Shown here one piece after another: positions 17,460 through 26,163 of a stretch of 64,000 nt of DNA (position 1 is its first letter; every line of letters starts with the position of its first letter). This DNA comes from Polaromonas sp. Lineage in GTDB: Bacteria; Pseudomonadota; Gammaproteobacteria; Burkholderiales; Burkholderiaceae_C. Under the pieces are notes generated by a model that saw nothing but the letters and a program-made list of their open reading frames with translations, was not told the origin of the DNA and searched no databases. Both the position numbers and the translations under genes were made by a program. The DNA lies in assembly GCF_030689685.1 (NCBI RefSeq), contig NZ_JAUYEY010000022.1:49663-113662 (forward strand), written 5' to 3'.

Positions 17460-18148
17460 GTGCGCGTTACGCCATTTATTTTTCACCCGCCAAGACCTCA
17501 CCCTGGTGGGCCTTCGGTGCGCACTGGCTGGGCCGCGATGAAAACGACAACAGGGCACTGCCTCAACCAGAAGCGCCGGGTATCAGCCCGGCCGAGCTTG
17601 AATACATCACGGCAGAGCCGCGCCGTTATGGTTTTCACGCCACGCTCAAAGCCCCTTTCCACCTTTCGGCCGGCCACGACGAGGCCGACCTGGTCGCGCG
17701 GCTGGGCCATCTTGCGCGCGCGCTGGCACCCGTGGCGCTGAGCCCCCTGCAGCTTGCCACGCTGGGCAACTTTGTGGTTTTGGTTCCCGAAATTGCGCCG
17801 GAAGGTTTGCAGGCGCTGGCTGCAGCCTGCGTCACCGACCTGGACGACCTGCGCGCGCCGCTGAGCGACGCGGAACTTGCGCGACGCAGCGCCAGTCTCG
17901 ATGCGCGTGAAACAGAGTTGCTGGCCCTGCATGGTTATCCGTATGTGCTGGAGCGTTTTCGCTTTCACCTGACGCTGACCGGGCCCGTGGAGGCAGCGGT
18001 CGCCGAACGGGTCAGCCACGCCCTTGCCGGTGACGTGGCCTGTCTCAACCTGGAGACTCCCCTGTCTCTGGACCGGCTCTGCCTGTTTGTTGAAACAAGC
18101 CCAGGCGCCGCTTTTCAGCGCGTCATCGATATCCGGCTTTGCGCATGA
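17456..18148 (+). CDS. DUF1045 phosphonate-operon protein, 2H phosphoesterase fold
   Basis: A 230-residue protein of the DUF1045 family that recurs in phosphonate operons. It carries the two His-x-Thr motifs of the 2H phosphoesterase fold, FHATLK near residue 60 and FHLTLTG near residue 168. In E. coli, PhnP opens the cyclic ribose phosphate left by C-P lyase; no phnP is seen here, so this protein is a plausible replacement, but that is inference. It is coupled to phnF by an ATGA overlap. Confidence 0.8.
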   Translation: MSARYAIYFSPAKTSPWWAFGAHWLGRDENDNRALPQPEAPGISPAELEYITAEPRRYGFHATLKAPFHLSAGHDEADLVARLGHLARALAPVALSPLQLATLGNFVVLVPEIAPEGLQALAAACVTDLDDLRAPLSDAELARRSASLDARETELLALHGYPYVLERFRFHLTLTGPVEAAVAERVSHALAGDVACLNLETPLSLDRLCLFVETSPGAAFQRVIDIRLCA

Positions 18149-18162
18149 ATCCGGTGCTGGAC

Positions 18163-18327
18163 CGCCGCGCAGGGTCGCCCCAAGCAAGGTCAACCCCCTC
18201 GGGGCTGGCGCCTGCGGCTCCAAACCTGCCTGCGCAGGTTTGGACAGGCGACAGAAGCGAAGCCTCCGGCGAGCGGCGGCCTGCAAGGCGCAGCGCAGTA
18301 CGCGAAGCGACCAGCGTGGGGGCTCGG
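18163..18327. repeat. Repeat family B, long copy between DUF1045 gene and phnN
   Basis: A GC-rich stretch starting near GGGTCGCCCC, with CCCCCTCGGGGCTGGCGCC, the inner palindrome AACCTGCCTGCGCAGGTT, and ending GCGACCAGCGTGGGGGCT directly before the phnN start. The outline matches the copy at 49745-49893. It splits an otherwise tightly packed operon. Confidence 0.6.
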
Positions 18328-18329
18328 TC

Positions 18330-18902
18330 ATGACGGGCGCCTGGGTATTTGTCTGCGGCCCCTCCGGCTCGGGCAAGGACAGCGTGATCGCGTATGCACA
18401 ACACGCCCTGGCGGACCGCGCCGACATCGTCTTCACGCGGCGCTTCGTGACCCGCCCGGCACACGCGGGCTCTGACCACGATCCGGTGACTCCAGCGGCC
18501 TTTGCCGCGCTGGTGCAGGCGGGTGGCCTGAGCTGGCACTGGCAGGCCCACGGCTTTTTCTATGGCATCGCGCAGCACTACGAAGAAGCGGTGCAGTCAG
18601 GCTGCCTGGTGGTTGTCAATGGATCGCGCGAGCATGTCCACGGTTTGCGGTCTGCGCCCAGTCTGCGCGTGCTTCACATTCACGCCGATCACGACGCGCT
18701 GGCCCAGCGCCTGATGCGACGCGGCCGCGACAGCGCCGAAGCGGTGGCCCGACGCCTGGCGCGCAATAGCCACTTCGACAACCTGCGTGCCGACTGTGTG
18801 ATCGTCAACGGTGGTGAGTTGGCTCAGGCCGGCCAGCAGCTTGCCGACTATCTTGCAGGCGCCGGCGAGACGCAGCTAACGCGCTCTAGAACGCCGGCAT
18901 AG
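18330..18902 (+). CDS. phnN: Ribose 1,5-bisphosphokinase PhnN
   Basis: A 190-residue kinase of the guanylate-kinase-like fold that makes PRPP from ribose 1,5-bisphosphate, the last step that recycles the ribosyl group of C-P lyase. The P-loop GPSGSGKDS is at residues 10-18, followed by FTRRFVTRPAH. The start follows a family B repeat, and no clear ribosome-binding site other than repeat-derived GGGGG is seen. Its last 55 bases overlap the end of the convergent PhnZ-like gene. Confidence 0.87.
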   Translation: MTGAWVFVCGPSGSGKDSVIAYAQHALADRADIVFTRRFVTRPAHAGSDHDPVTPAAFAALVQAGGLSWHWQAHGFFYGIAQHYEEAVQSGCLVVVNGSREHVHGLRSAPSLRVLHIHADHDALAQRLMRRGRDSAEAVARRLARNSHFDNLRADCVIVNGGELAQAGQQLADYLAGAGETQLTRSRTPA

Positions 18903-19411
18903 TGTGTCCACCCAGGCGTTGAAGTTTCCGGATTTTTGGCACAATCGTCCCAGCGCCGAAGCGCCACGGCATCTGCGGCAAACGCCTGGACCATAAAGGC
19001 ATGGGCTTCATCCCCCGAGAAAGGCCCGCCCTGCAACACCAGGCTTCGTTTGGAAGCCGGCGACAGGCCCGCCCAATAGCTTGGATCCACCCGGCACAGA
19101 TAACGCTTGGCGTCGACATGCATGCGAATCGGTGCCAATACAGCATCCGGAAACACACCCCGCAAAAATGGCAGCGCCATGAACTGGTGCAGGTCGTCCG
19201 CGCCGACGGATTTGGGCCGCTGTTCGAGTGCGAGCAGGTGCCCGAGGTCATGCAGCAGCGCGGCCGCGATCAGGGCCGGGCAGGCGTCGGCCTGCTCGGC
19301 CAAGTGCGCGCACTGCAGCGCATGCTGCTGCTGGGTGACGGCCTCGGCGCCGTACTGAACCGCCCCGTTCGCATGGAACAGTTCGGTGATCTCATCGAGA
19401 GTCAGCGCCAT
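18848..19411 (-). CDS. PhnZ-like HD-domain oxygenase of phosphonate operons
   Basis: A 187-residue HD-domain protein. His30, the pair His54-Asp55 (ALLHDLGH) and His58, with Tyr20, correspond at constant offset to residues I recall as metal or substrate ligands of the diiron oxygenase PhnZ, which cleaves 1-hydroxy-2-aminoethylphosphonate. Its usual partner PhnY, a 2-oxoglutarate oxygenase, is not in the window. It follows phnE by ten bases, so it probably belongs to the phnCDE unit. The substrate is unproven. Confidence 0.72.
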   Translation of the reverse strand: MALTLDEITELFHANGAVQYGAEAVTQQQHALQCAHLAEQADACPALIAAALLHDLGHLLALEQRPKSVGADDLHQFMALPFLRGVFPDAVLAPIRMHVDAKRYLCRVDPSYWAGLSPASKRSLVLQGGPFSGDEAHAFMVQAFAADAVALRRWDDCAKNPETSTPGWTHYAGVLERVSCVSPAPAR

Positions 19412-19421
19412 ACCCGCTGTC

Positions 19422-20231
19422 CTAGACCAGTGCCTTGCGGATACGCGCCGATATCAGGTCAATGACGCTGACGGTGACCACAATGATGATCATCACCGCG
19501 CAGGTTTCGGCGTACTGGAAACCTCGGATGATCTCCCACAGCACCACGCCAATGCCGCCCGCGCCCACCATGCCGACCACCGAAGCTGAGCGCACATTCG
19601 ACTCAAAGCGGTACAAGGTGTACGAAATCCACAGCGGCAACACCTGGGGAATCACACCATAGAGGATTTCCTCCAGCGCATTGGCGCCGGTGGCCCGTAT
19701 GCCCTCGACCGGCTGCGGGTCAATCGACTCCACTGCTTCCGAAAACAGCTTGGCCAGGATGCCCGTCGTGTGTATCCAGAGCGCGAGCACACCGGCAAAA
19801 GGCCCCAGCCCGACGGCCACAATGAACAGCATCGCAAACACCATCTCGTTGATCGCGCGTGCCGCGTCCATTAGCCGGCGCACCGGCTGCCGCACCCAGA
19901 CCGGCGCGATATTGGCGGAGGACAGCAGCGCCAGCGGCACGGCACAGACCACGGCCAGCGCCGTGCCCCACAGCGCGATCTGCACCGTGATCACCATCTC
20001 ATGCAGGTAGTTGGGCCACTCCTTGAAGTTGGGCGGAAAAAAACTGGCTGCGTACTCGGCCATGTTGCCGGAGTCGCGCAACAGGTCCAGCGGGCGCATG
20101 TCGGCGCCCTTCCATGACAGGGCCAGCAAGGCCAGCAGCACGCCCCAGGCCATCAGGCCCAGCAGGCTGGTGCGCGGCATGTCCGGCAGCGCAGGCGGCG
20201 TTGGCACCGGCAGGCGCGCAGTGGTACTCAC
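19422..20231 (-). CDS. phnE: Phosphonate ABC transporter permease PhnE
   Basis: Inner-membrane permease of 269 residues with about six membrane helices and the cytoplasmic coupling motif [19 protein letters not shown] (EAA loop) followed by [20 protein letters not shown], typical of PhnE. It works with PhnD and PhnC. It begins eight bases after phnD. Confidence 0.9.
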   Translation of the reverse strand: MSTTARLPVPTPPALPDMPRTSLLGLMAWGVLLALLALSWKGADMRPLDLLRDSGNMAEYAASFFPPNFKEWPNYLHEMVITVQIALWGTALAVVCAVPLALLSSANIAPVWVRQPVRRLMDAARAINEMVFAMLFIVAVGLGPFAGVLALWIHTTGILAKLFSEAVESIDPQPVEGIRATGANALEEILYGVIPQVLPLWISYTLYRFESNVRSASVVGMVGAGGIGVVLWEIIRGFQYAETCAVMIIIVVTVSVIDLISARIRKALV

Positions 20232-20239
20232 GGCCGGGC

Positions 20240-21205
20240 TCAGTTCTTGGTCAGCTCTGCGAGCTTGCGGTCAATCTCGGCGACTTTGGCCTGCTTCTCG
20301 GCGCCTGGTAGCGAGGCATCGGCTTCGAACTTGTTGCGCTCCTTGAACAGCTCAAGCTGGCGGATCGGAATCAGTTGGGCATTGGTTGAAGGTTTGAAAC
20401 CGGACAGCTTGGAGAGCTTCATCAGCGTCTCTTTCTCGTGCGCGCCGCCCTTGCCATAGCTAAACAGGAAGTCCTTGATCTTCTGCTTGGACACCTCTGG
20501 CAGGTCCTTGCGCATGACGAGGGGGTCCAGCGGAATCAGCGGGGACGTCCAGACAATCCGGATGTCCTTGAATTTCTCTGGCAGCGCGTCCTTGATCTTG
20601 TCGAGGTTCTCGCTGTTGTTGGTGGCCACATCCACCTGTTTGTTGGCCACAGCCAGCGCGTTGCTCTCATGGTTGGCGCCGCGCGACACCTTGAAGGCGG
20701 TCTTGGCATCGATTTTGTTTTGCGCAAAGACGTAATAGCTGGGCACCAAGAAGCCCGAGGTGGAGTTGGGATCGCCATTGCCGAAAGACAGGCTCTTGGC
20801 GTTCTTGAGCACGTCGTCCAGGTTCTTCAGGGGACTGTCCTTGTGCACGATCAGATGTGAGTAATAGCCCTGGGTGCCGTCGGCGTTGACCATCTGGGCG
20901 AACACTTCGCCATTGGCGCGGTCCACCGCCTCCATGGCTGCCTTGTTGCCATACCAGGCCACATGCACTTTGTTGAAGCGCATGCCTTCGATGATGCCGG
21001 CGTAGTCGGGCGCGAAGAAGGCATTGATCTTGTAGCCGGTCTTTTTGGCCATGTCGTCCAGTAACGGCTGCCAGCTCGACTTCAGGTTTTGCGAGGACTC
21101 GGTGGAAATGATGCCGAAGTTTATTTCCTTGAGGTCTTGCGCATGGAGGGGGGCCAGGGCCAGCAGCGTCGTGGCAGCCAGCCCGGTCAATAGTTTCTTG
21201 ATCAT
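20240..21205 (-). CDS. phnD: Phosphonate ABC transporter substrate-binding protein PhnD
   Basis: Periplasmic binding protein of 321 residues. A Sec signal peptide ([18 protein letters not shown], cleavage after LHA) leads into [15 protein letters not shown], a PhnD hallmark; [12 protein letters not shown] and [11 protein letters not shown] are also family-like. It is preceded by a good ribosome-binding site (AAGGA). It delivers phosphonates, and possibly phosphite or phosphate esters, to PhnE. Confidence 0.9.
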   Translation of the reverse strand: MIKKLLTGLAATTLLALAPLHAQDLKEINFGIISTESSQNLKSSWQPLLDDMAKKTGYKINAFFAPDYAGIIEGMRFNKVHVAWYGNKAAMEAVDRANGEVFAQMVNADGTQGYYSHLIVHKDSPLKNLDDVLKNAKSLSFGNGDPNSTSGFLVPSYYVFAQNKIDAKTAFKVSRGANHESNALAVANKQVDVATNNSENLDKIKDALPEKFKDIRIVWTSPLIPLDPLVMRKDLPEVSKQKIKDFLFSYGKGGAHEKETLMKLSKLSGFKPSTNAQLIPIRQLELFKERNKFEADASLPGAEKQAKVAEIDRKLAELTKN

Positions 21206-21241
21206 GGTGATTCCTTGAGGAGATGTTTAAGAAAGGTGAGA

Positions 21242-22105
21242 TCAGGCAGCCTGTGCCATCGGCGTCGGCCAGGCCAGGTGGGGAACGGGTTTGACCTTGT
21301 CTTCCAGGCTGGAAATGGCATCGCCCAGGGACAGGATGTCATCGGCTTCGGCGCCGTACAGATCACGCAGCACGGCAGGCGTCAGGCCCACGGAGGGGCC
21401 GTCGTACACCACCTTGCCCTGGTGCAGGGCGATGGTGCGGACGCAGTACTTCATGGCCACATTGACCTGGTGCAGCGACACCACCACGGTGCAGCGGTCT
21501 TCACGGTTGATGCGCGCCAGGATGTCCATCACCTTGCGCGAGGACTCCGGGTCGAGCGAGGCAATTGGCTCATCGGCCAGCACTACTTTGGCGCCCTGCA
21601 CCATGGCGCGTGCAATGGCGGCGCGCTGCTGCTGGCCGCCCGACAGAGTGGAAGCGCGCTGCGCAAAACATTCGGCAATGCCGACCCGGCGCAAAGCTTC
21701 GATGCCCCTGGCTTTCTCCTCGGGCGTGAACCAGCGGATCAGGCTGCGCCACATCGGCACCCGGTGCAGGGTGCCGGCCAGCACATTGACCAGCACCGGC
21801 AGGCGGCCCACCAGGTTGAACTGCTGGAACACAAAACCGATGCCAGAACGCACGGAGCGGATGTTGGCAGCGATTTTTCCCTTGCTCTGCACCGTGCGGC
21901 CGTGGATCACGATGGAGCCCTGCCCGGCCGAATCGCCGGCCATCAGGCCCGCCATGTGTCGCAGCAGTGTGGATTTTCCGGAGCCGGAAGCCCCGATCAA
22001 CGCCACCATCTCTCCGGGCGCAATGCTCAGGTCGATCTGTTGCAGCGCCTTGCGGCCATTGCCAAATGTCTTGCTCAGCGTGTTGATGCGGATGGCAGTT
22101 TCCAT
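21242..22105 (-). CDS. phnC: Phosphonate ABC transporter ATP-binding protein PhnC
   Basis: ATPase of 287 residues. Walker A is GASGSGKST, the signature [14 protein letters not shown] and Walker [13 protein letters not shown], with the PhnC-type end. The start at 22105 has GGAG five bases upstream; an in-frame ATG eight codons earlier lacks this. It heads the phnCDE plus PhnZ-like unit, and a Pho-box-like repeat lies 43 bases before it. Confidence 0.9.
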   Translation of the reverse strand: METAIRINTLSKTFGNGRKALQQIDLSIAPGEMVALIGASGSGKSTLLRHMAGLMAGDSAGQGSIVIHGRTVQSKGKIAANIRSVRSGIGFVFQQFNLVGRLPVLVNVLAGTLHRVPMWRSLIRWFTPEEKARGIEALRRVGIAECFAQRASTLSGGQQQRAAIARAMVQGAKVVLADEPIASLDPESSRKVMDILARINREDRCTVVVSLHQVNVAMKYCVRTIALHQGKVVYDGPSVGLTPAVLRDLYGAEADDILSLGDAISSLEDKVKPVPHLAWPTPMAQAA

Positions 22106-22147
22106 GGTCTCTCCAAGTGGTGTTGCCATTGAATCTAGGGTCGCAAT

Positions 22148-22165
22148 GTGTCGGTTTCGTGTCAG
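22148..22165 (-). promoter_or_regulatory. Pho-box-like direct repeat upstream of phnC
   Basis: On the minus strand the heptamers CTGACAC and CCGACAC are separated by four bases (GAAA), the 11-base period of PhoB sites whose consensus half-site is CTGTCAT. The position 43-60 bases before phnC fits control by phosphate starvation. Each half-site has mismatches, so this is a candidate only. Confidence 0.45.
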
Positions 22166-22210
22166 TGGCAGTCAAAACCCGCGTTTCGGTGAGCGGGGCA
22201 CAATAAGCCC

Positions 22211-23710
22211 ATGCCCTACCTGCCTGCCTTCATCGCGCCCACCCGCTACACCGACCCTGCCGCCGCGCTGGCGCAGGTACGGCTGATTTACGACCAGCAG
22301 ATCGCGCATTTGCGAAGCGCCATGCACCGCTACGTGGCCGGCGAAACCCTGCCCGGCCATGTGCGGGCTTGTTACCCCTTTGTGCGCATACACACCGAGA
22401 CCGTGGCCCGCGCCATCCTGGAAACGCCCGACATCGAGCAGCTCAGTTATGGCTTTGTCGCTGGCCCCGGCCGCTTCGAGACCACACTGACCCGGCCCGA
22501 CCTGTATGGCAACTACTACCTCGAACAGTTCCGGTTGCTTCTGCAGAACCACTCGGTGGAACTGGAAGTGGGCACCAGCACCCAGCCGATTCCGGTGCAC
22601 TTCTCGTTTGCCGAACACGACCACATCGAGGGCAGCCTGAGCGCCGCACGCCGCATGCTGATGCGCGACGTGTTCGACCTGCCAGACCTGGCCGCCATGG
22701 ACGACGGCATTGCCAACGGCACCTACGAGGCCAGCCCCGGCGAGCCGCAGCCACTGGCGTTGTTCACCGCCGCGCGCGTCGACTATTCGCTGCAGCGCCT
22801 GCGCCACTACACCGGCACCTCACCAGACTGGTTCCAGAATTTCTTGCTCTACACCAACTACCAGTTCTATATCGACGAGTTCGTTCGGCTCGGCCATGAG
22901 GAAATGGCCCAACCCGGCAGCGAGTACATCGCCTTTGTCGAACCCGGCAACGTGGTGACGCGGCGCGCCGGTCTGCCACCCGTGGCCGGCGACGAACTCG
23001 GCATGGCGCCGCCGCGCCTGCCGCAGATGCCGGCCTACCACCTGATGCGCGCCGACCGCAGCGGCATCACCATGGTCAATATTGGCGTCGGCCCAGCCAA
23101 TGCCAAGAACATCACCGACCACATCGCCGTGCTGCGCCCGCATGCCTGGATCATGCTGGGCCACTGCGCCGGCCTGCGCAACAGCCAGCAGCTCGGCGAC
23201 TACGTGCTGGCCCATGGTTATGTGCGCGAGGACCATGTGCTCGATGAAGAGCTACCGCTGTGGGTGCCGATTCCGGCGCTGGCCGAAATCCAGGTGGCGC
23301 TGGAGCGAGCGGTCAAGGACGTGACTCGCCTCGAAGGGCCAGACCTCAAACGCATCATGCGCACCGGCACGGTAGCCTCCACCGACAACCGCAACTGGGA
23401 GCTGCTGCCGGGCAACCAGCCGCAGCGCCGTTTCAGCCAGAGCCGCGCCGTCGCGCTGGACATGGAAAGCGCCACGATTGCCGCCAACGGTTTCCGTTTC
23501 CGGGTGCCTTACGGCACGCTGCTGTGTGTCAGCGACAAGCCGCTGCACGGCGAGATCAAGCTGCCGGGCATGGCCAACCACTTCTACCGGGAACGTGTGG
23601 ACCAGCATTTGCGCATCGGCATGCGCGCCATCGAGTTGCTGCGCGAACAGGGCACGACGCAGTTGCACAGCCGCAAGCTGCGCAGTTTTTCGGAAGTGGC
23701 GTTTCAGTAG
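22211..23710 (+). CDS. amn: AMP nucleosidase
   Basis: A 499-residue cytoplasmic enzyme that hydrolyses AMP to adenine and ribose 5-phosphate, linked to purine balance. The N-terminal AMN domain contains SYGFVAGPGRFETTLTRPDL; the C-terminal nucleoside-phosphorylase-like domain contains GHCAGLRNSQQLGDYVLA and ALDMESATIAANGFR, both diagnostic. It is divergent from phnC with about 105 bases between. A hairpin follows the stop. Confidence 0.92.
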   Translation: MPYLPAFIAPTRYTDPAAALAQVRLIYDQQIAHLRSAMHRYVAGETLPGHVRACYPFVRIHTETVARAILETPDIEQLSYGFVAGPGRFETTLTRPDLYGNYYLEQFRLLLQNHSVELEVGTSTQPIPVHFSFAEHDHIEGSLSAARRMLMRDVFDLPDLAAMDDGIANGTYEASPGEPQPLALFTAARVDYSLQRLRHYTGTSPDWFQNFLLYTNYQFYIDEFVRLGHEEMAQPGSEYIAFVEPGNVVTRRAGLPPVAGDELGMAPPRLPQMPAYHLMRADRSGITMVNIGVGPANAKNITDHIAVLRPHAWIMLGHCAGLRNSQQLGDYVLAHGYVREDHVLDEELPLWVPIPALAEIQVALERAVKDVTRLEGPDLKRIMRTGTVASTDNRNWELLPGNQPQRRFSQSRAVALDMESATIAANGFRFRVPYGTLLCVSDKPLHGEIKLPGMANHFYRERVDQHLRIGMRAIELLREQGTTQLHSRKLRSFSEVAFQ

Positions 23711-23721
23711 TGAGCGCTACT

Positions 23722-23755
23722 GAGCGTTTTAAAATTCATATTCGTCAAAACGCTC
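23722..23755. terminator. Weak bidirectional hairpin after amn
   Basis: GAGCGTTTT and AAAACGCTC form a nine-base perfect stem around a 16-base loop, between the convergent stops of amn and the MFS gene. Neither strand has a long T run after the stem, so termination strength is doubtful. Confidence 0.4.
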
Positions 23756-23830
23756 AACTCCTCACCCCATCCCCCTCCCAAGGGGCGAGTGTGAAAGCAG
23801 TCCAATTCACTGTCGTGTATTTGGAAAAGA

Positions 23831-25027
23831 TCAATAATGACGAGGGCGTTCCTGCTCATTCAACAGGGGCCGCATGGCCAGCAGGCCGAGCGCCGGTCCC
23901 AGCCCCAGCCAGGGCAGCAGCGTTGCCAGGGGATAGTGCGGCAGCAGCGACAAAAACAGCTCAATGCTGACAATTGAAATGGCAAAACCGATGCTATTGG
24001 TCAACGTCAGCACACTGCCGACCGCCTGAGGCGGGGCATTGCGCGCCGTCAGCGCGGAAAACTGCGGCGAATCACCCGACACCGTCATGCCCCACAGCAG
24101 CAGCCACGCGGCGAACCAACCCGCACTGGCATCCATGAACCAGGGTGCGAGCAGGCAGCACAGTCCGCTCGCGGCCAGTTGCACGGTGGCGACCCGCGCA
24201 CTGCCCACGCGCTGCGCAATCCAGCCGCCGCCCACGCAACCCACAGCGCCGACGCCCAGCACGGCAAACGCCGCCAGCGAGAGCGGTGCCCCATCGAGCC
24301 GGGTGGCCAGGATCAGCGGCACCAGCACCCACAGGGTATAGAGCTCCCACATGTGGCCAAAGTAGCCCAATACTGAGGCGCGCACACGCCAGTCAGTCCA
24401 CAGCGCGCCGAGCGCCCGCCATTCCAGCGCGCTGCGCCTGACCGGCGCATGAAGCGGCAGCGGTGGATCCGGCAACAAAACATATAGCAACAGGCCACCG
24501 CAGGCTGCCAACGCGGCCACGCCCAGCATGACACTGGGCCAGGGCAATGCTCCACTCAGGCCACGCAGGGCATGGGCGCTGGCCGAGCCCAACACCAGTG
24601 CGCCAATCAGCAAGCCCAGTGCCGCACCCAGGCCCTTGCTGAACCACTGCGCGGCGATCTTCATACCGACCGGGTAAATACCAGCCAGAAAAAACCCAGT
24701 GGCCATGCGCCAAAAGAGCAAGGCCGTGAACTCGCGCACCATCCACCATGCACCCACCGTGCACAAGGCCCCGGCCAGCGAGCACAAGAGAAACACCCGC
24801 CTCGGCGAAAACCGGTCAGCGATGGCCAGCAGCGCGAACACCAGCGTACCCAGAATGAAGCCGAGTTGCAACGCAGACGTCAGCGTACCGACCGCCGAAA
24901 CGGGCCAACCCAGCTCCCGCTGCAGATCGGGCATAACCGCATTGACCGCAAACCACAGCGAGGTCCCCGCGAACTGCGCCAACACCAGCACAGGCAGCAC
25001 ACGACGTGGTGGAGGGGCATCGGTCAT
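23831..25027 (-). CDS. MFS transporter
   Basis: A 398-residue permease with about twelve membrane segments. The N-terminus FAGTSLWFAVNAVMPDLQRE resembles a group of proteobacterial major facilitator proteins of unknown substrate, and a motif-A-like loop (IADRFSPRRVFLLC) follows helix 2. The start at 25027 was preferred over 25054, whose extra residues overlap the next gene. It follows the MscS-like gene by only seven bases, so the two may be cotranscribed. Confidence 0.75.
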   Translation of the reverse strand: MTDAPPPRRVLPVLVLAQFAGTSLWFAVNAVMPDLQRELGWPVSAVGTLTSALQLGFILGTLVFALLAIADRFSPRRVFLLCSLAGALCTVGAWWMVREFTALLFWRMATGFFLAGIYPVGMKIAAQWFSKGLGAALGLLIGALVLGSASAHALRGLSGALPWPSVMLGVAALAACGGLLLYVLLPDPPLPLHAPVRRSALEWRALGALWTDWRVRASVLGYFGHMWELYTLWVLVPLILATRLDGAPLSLAAFAVLGVGAVGCVGGGWIAQRVGSARVATVQLAASGLCCLLAPWFMDASAGWFAAWLLLWGMTVSGDSPQFSALTARNAPPQAVGSVLTLTNSIGFAISIVSIELFLSLLPHYPLATLLPWLGLGPALGLLAMRPLLNEQERPRHY

Positions 25028-25034
25028 GATCGGC

Positions 25035-26153
25035 CTAAAGCGTGGGCCCCCCACTGGAGGGATACGATGGCGCAGGTTGTGATGGTGACGGGGATGACGC
25101 CAGTTCAGCCCGCAGCAGCGGCAGGTACTGTGTATAGTCGCGCTGCATGAAATCGACCAGTGCTTCGCGCACCTTGCAGCGCAGATCCCAATTCAGGCTC
25201 GCGTTGCCCGAGGTCACGAGCACGCGCAACTGCATGCTGCGCTCGCCGGCGTCCACCACCTGCAGCAGGCACAGGCGCTGGTCCCATTCCGGGGAGGCTT
25301 CACAGACGCGCTGCGCCTCGGCGCGCAGCGGCGCCAGCGGCATGCGGTAGTCCACCCACAGGAACACCGTGCCGATGATGCTGGCGCTTTTGCGCGTCCA
25401 GTTCTGGAAGGGATTTTCAATGAACCACTGCAGCGGAATGATGAGGCGGCGCTCGTCCCAGATTTTGAGCACCACATAGGTGCCGGTGATTTCCTCGACA
25501 CGGCCCCACTCACCTTGGACGATCAGCACGTCGTCCAGCCGGATCGGCTGGGCCAGCGCGATCTGCAGCCCCGCAATCAGGTTGCTGAAGACCGGCCGCG
25601 CCGCAATACCCACGACCAAGCCCACCACACCGGCCGAGGCCAGCAGGCTGGCGCCGAACTGGCGTGCGCCCGGAAAAGTCATCAGCATCAGCGCCACGCC
25701 CGCCAGCAGCACCACAAACATGGCGGTGCGCGCGAGCATGCGGGTCTGGGTGTGGACGCGGCGCGCCTGCAGGTTGTCCTCGACATCAACCGGATGCCGG
25801 GCGATCACGCCCTGGGCCAGACCGCGAATGGCGCGCAGCCCGAGCCAGGTGAGTACCAGCAACAGCAGCAGCGCGTTGCCATGGCGAACGCCAGCGATCA
25901 GCGGAAAATTGTCGGGCGCGCCCTGCCACACTGCCTGCCAGGCGATCAGCGGCAGCAGCAACTGGGCCGGTGCCCGGCACTGCCGGGCCACCACGGCTGC
26001 CACTGGCATGAAGCGTGTGAGGCGCAGCACCAGCGCCGAACCTGCGGCATGCACCAGCAGGGCCAGCGCCAGCGCCAGCGCCGCCACCAGCAGGATGCGC
26101 AAGGTGGAGTCGTCGGCCCAGCCGAGCAGGTTGACGAGTTCCGGAAACTGCAT
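25035..26153 (-). CDS. Mechanosensitive ion channel family protein (MscS-type)
   Basis: A 372-residue membrane protein with about five helices. The pore-helix region GASLLASAGVVGLVVGIAAR is followed by the MscS beta domain (VLIVQGEWGRVEEITGTYVV and RRLIIPLQWFIENPFQNWTR). The start at 26153 (MQFPEL) matches a membrane-protein N-terminus; the longer frame to 26357 runs over purT. It probably opens upon osmotic downshock, although its larger N-terminal part may confer another signal. Confidence 0.8.
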   Translation of the reverse strand: MQFPELVNLLGWADDSTLRILLVAALALALALLVHAAGSALVLRLTRFMPVAAVVARQCRAPAQLLLPLIAWQAVWQGAPDNFPLIAGVRHGNALLLLLVLTWLGLRAIRGLAQGVIARHPVDVEDNLQARRVHTQTRMLARTAMFVVLLAGVALMLMTFPGARQFGASLLASAGVVGLVVGIAARPVFSNLIAGLQIALAQPIRLDDVLIVQGEWGRVEEITGTYVVLKIWDERRLIIPLQWFIENPFQNWTRKSASIIGTVFLWVDYRMPLAPLRAEAQRVCEASPEWDQRLCLLQVVDAGERSMQLRVLVTSGNASLNWDLRCKVREALVDFMQRDYTQYLPLLRAELASSPSPSQPAPSYPSSGGPTL

Positions 26154-26163
26154 GTATCCGTTC

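Noticed and set aside
23760..23800. CTCACCCC...CCCAAGGGGCGAG after amn as a copy of the nirD-nasA repeat
   Set aside because: It shares only the CTCACCCC and CCCTCCC words; no inverted partner is nearby.
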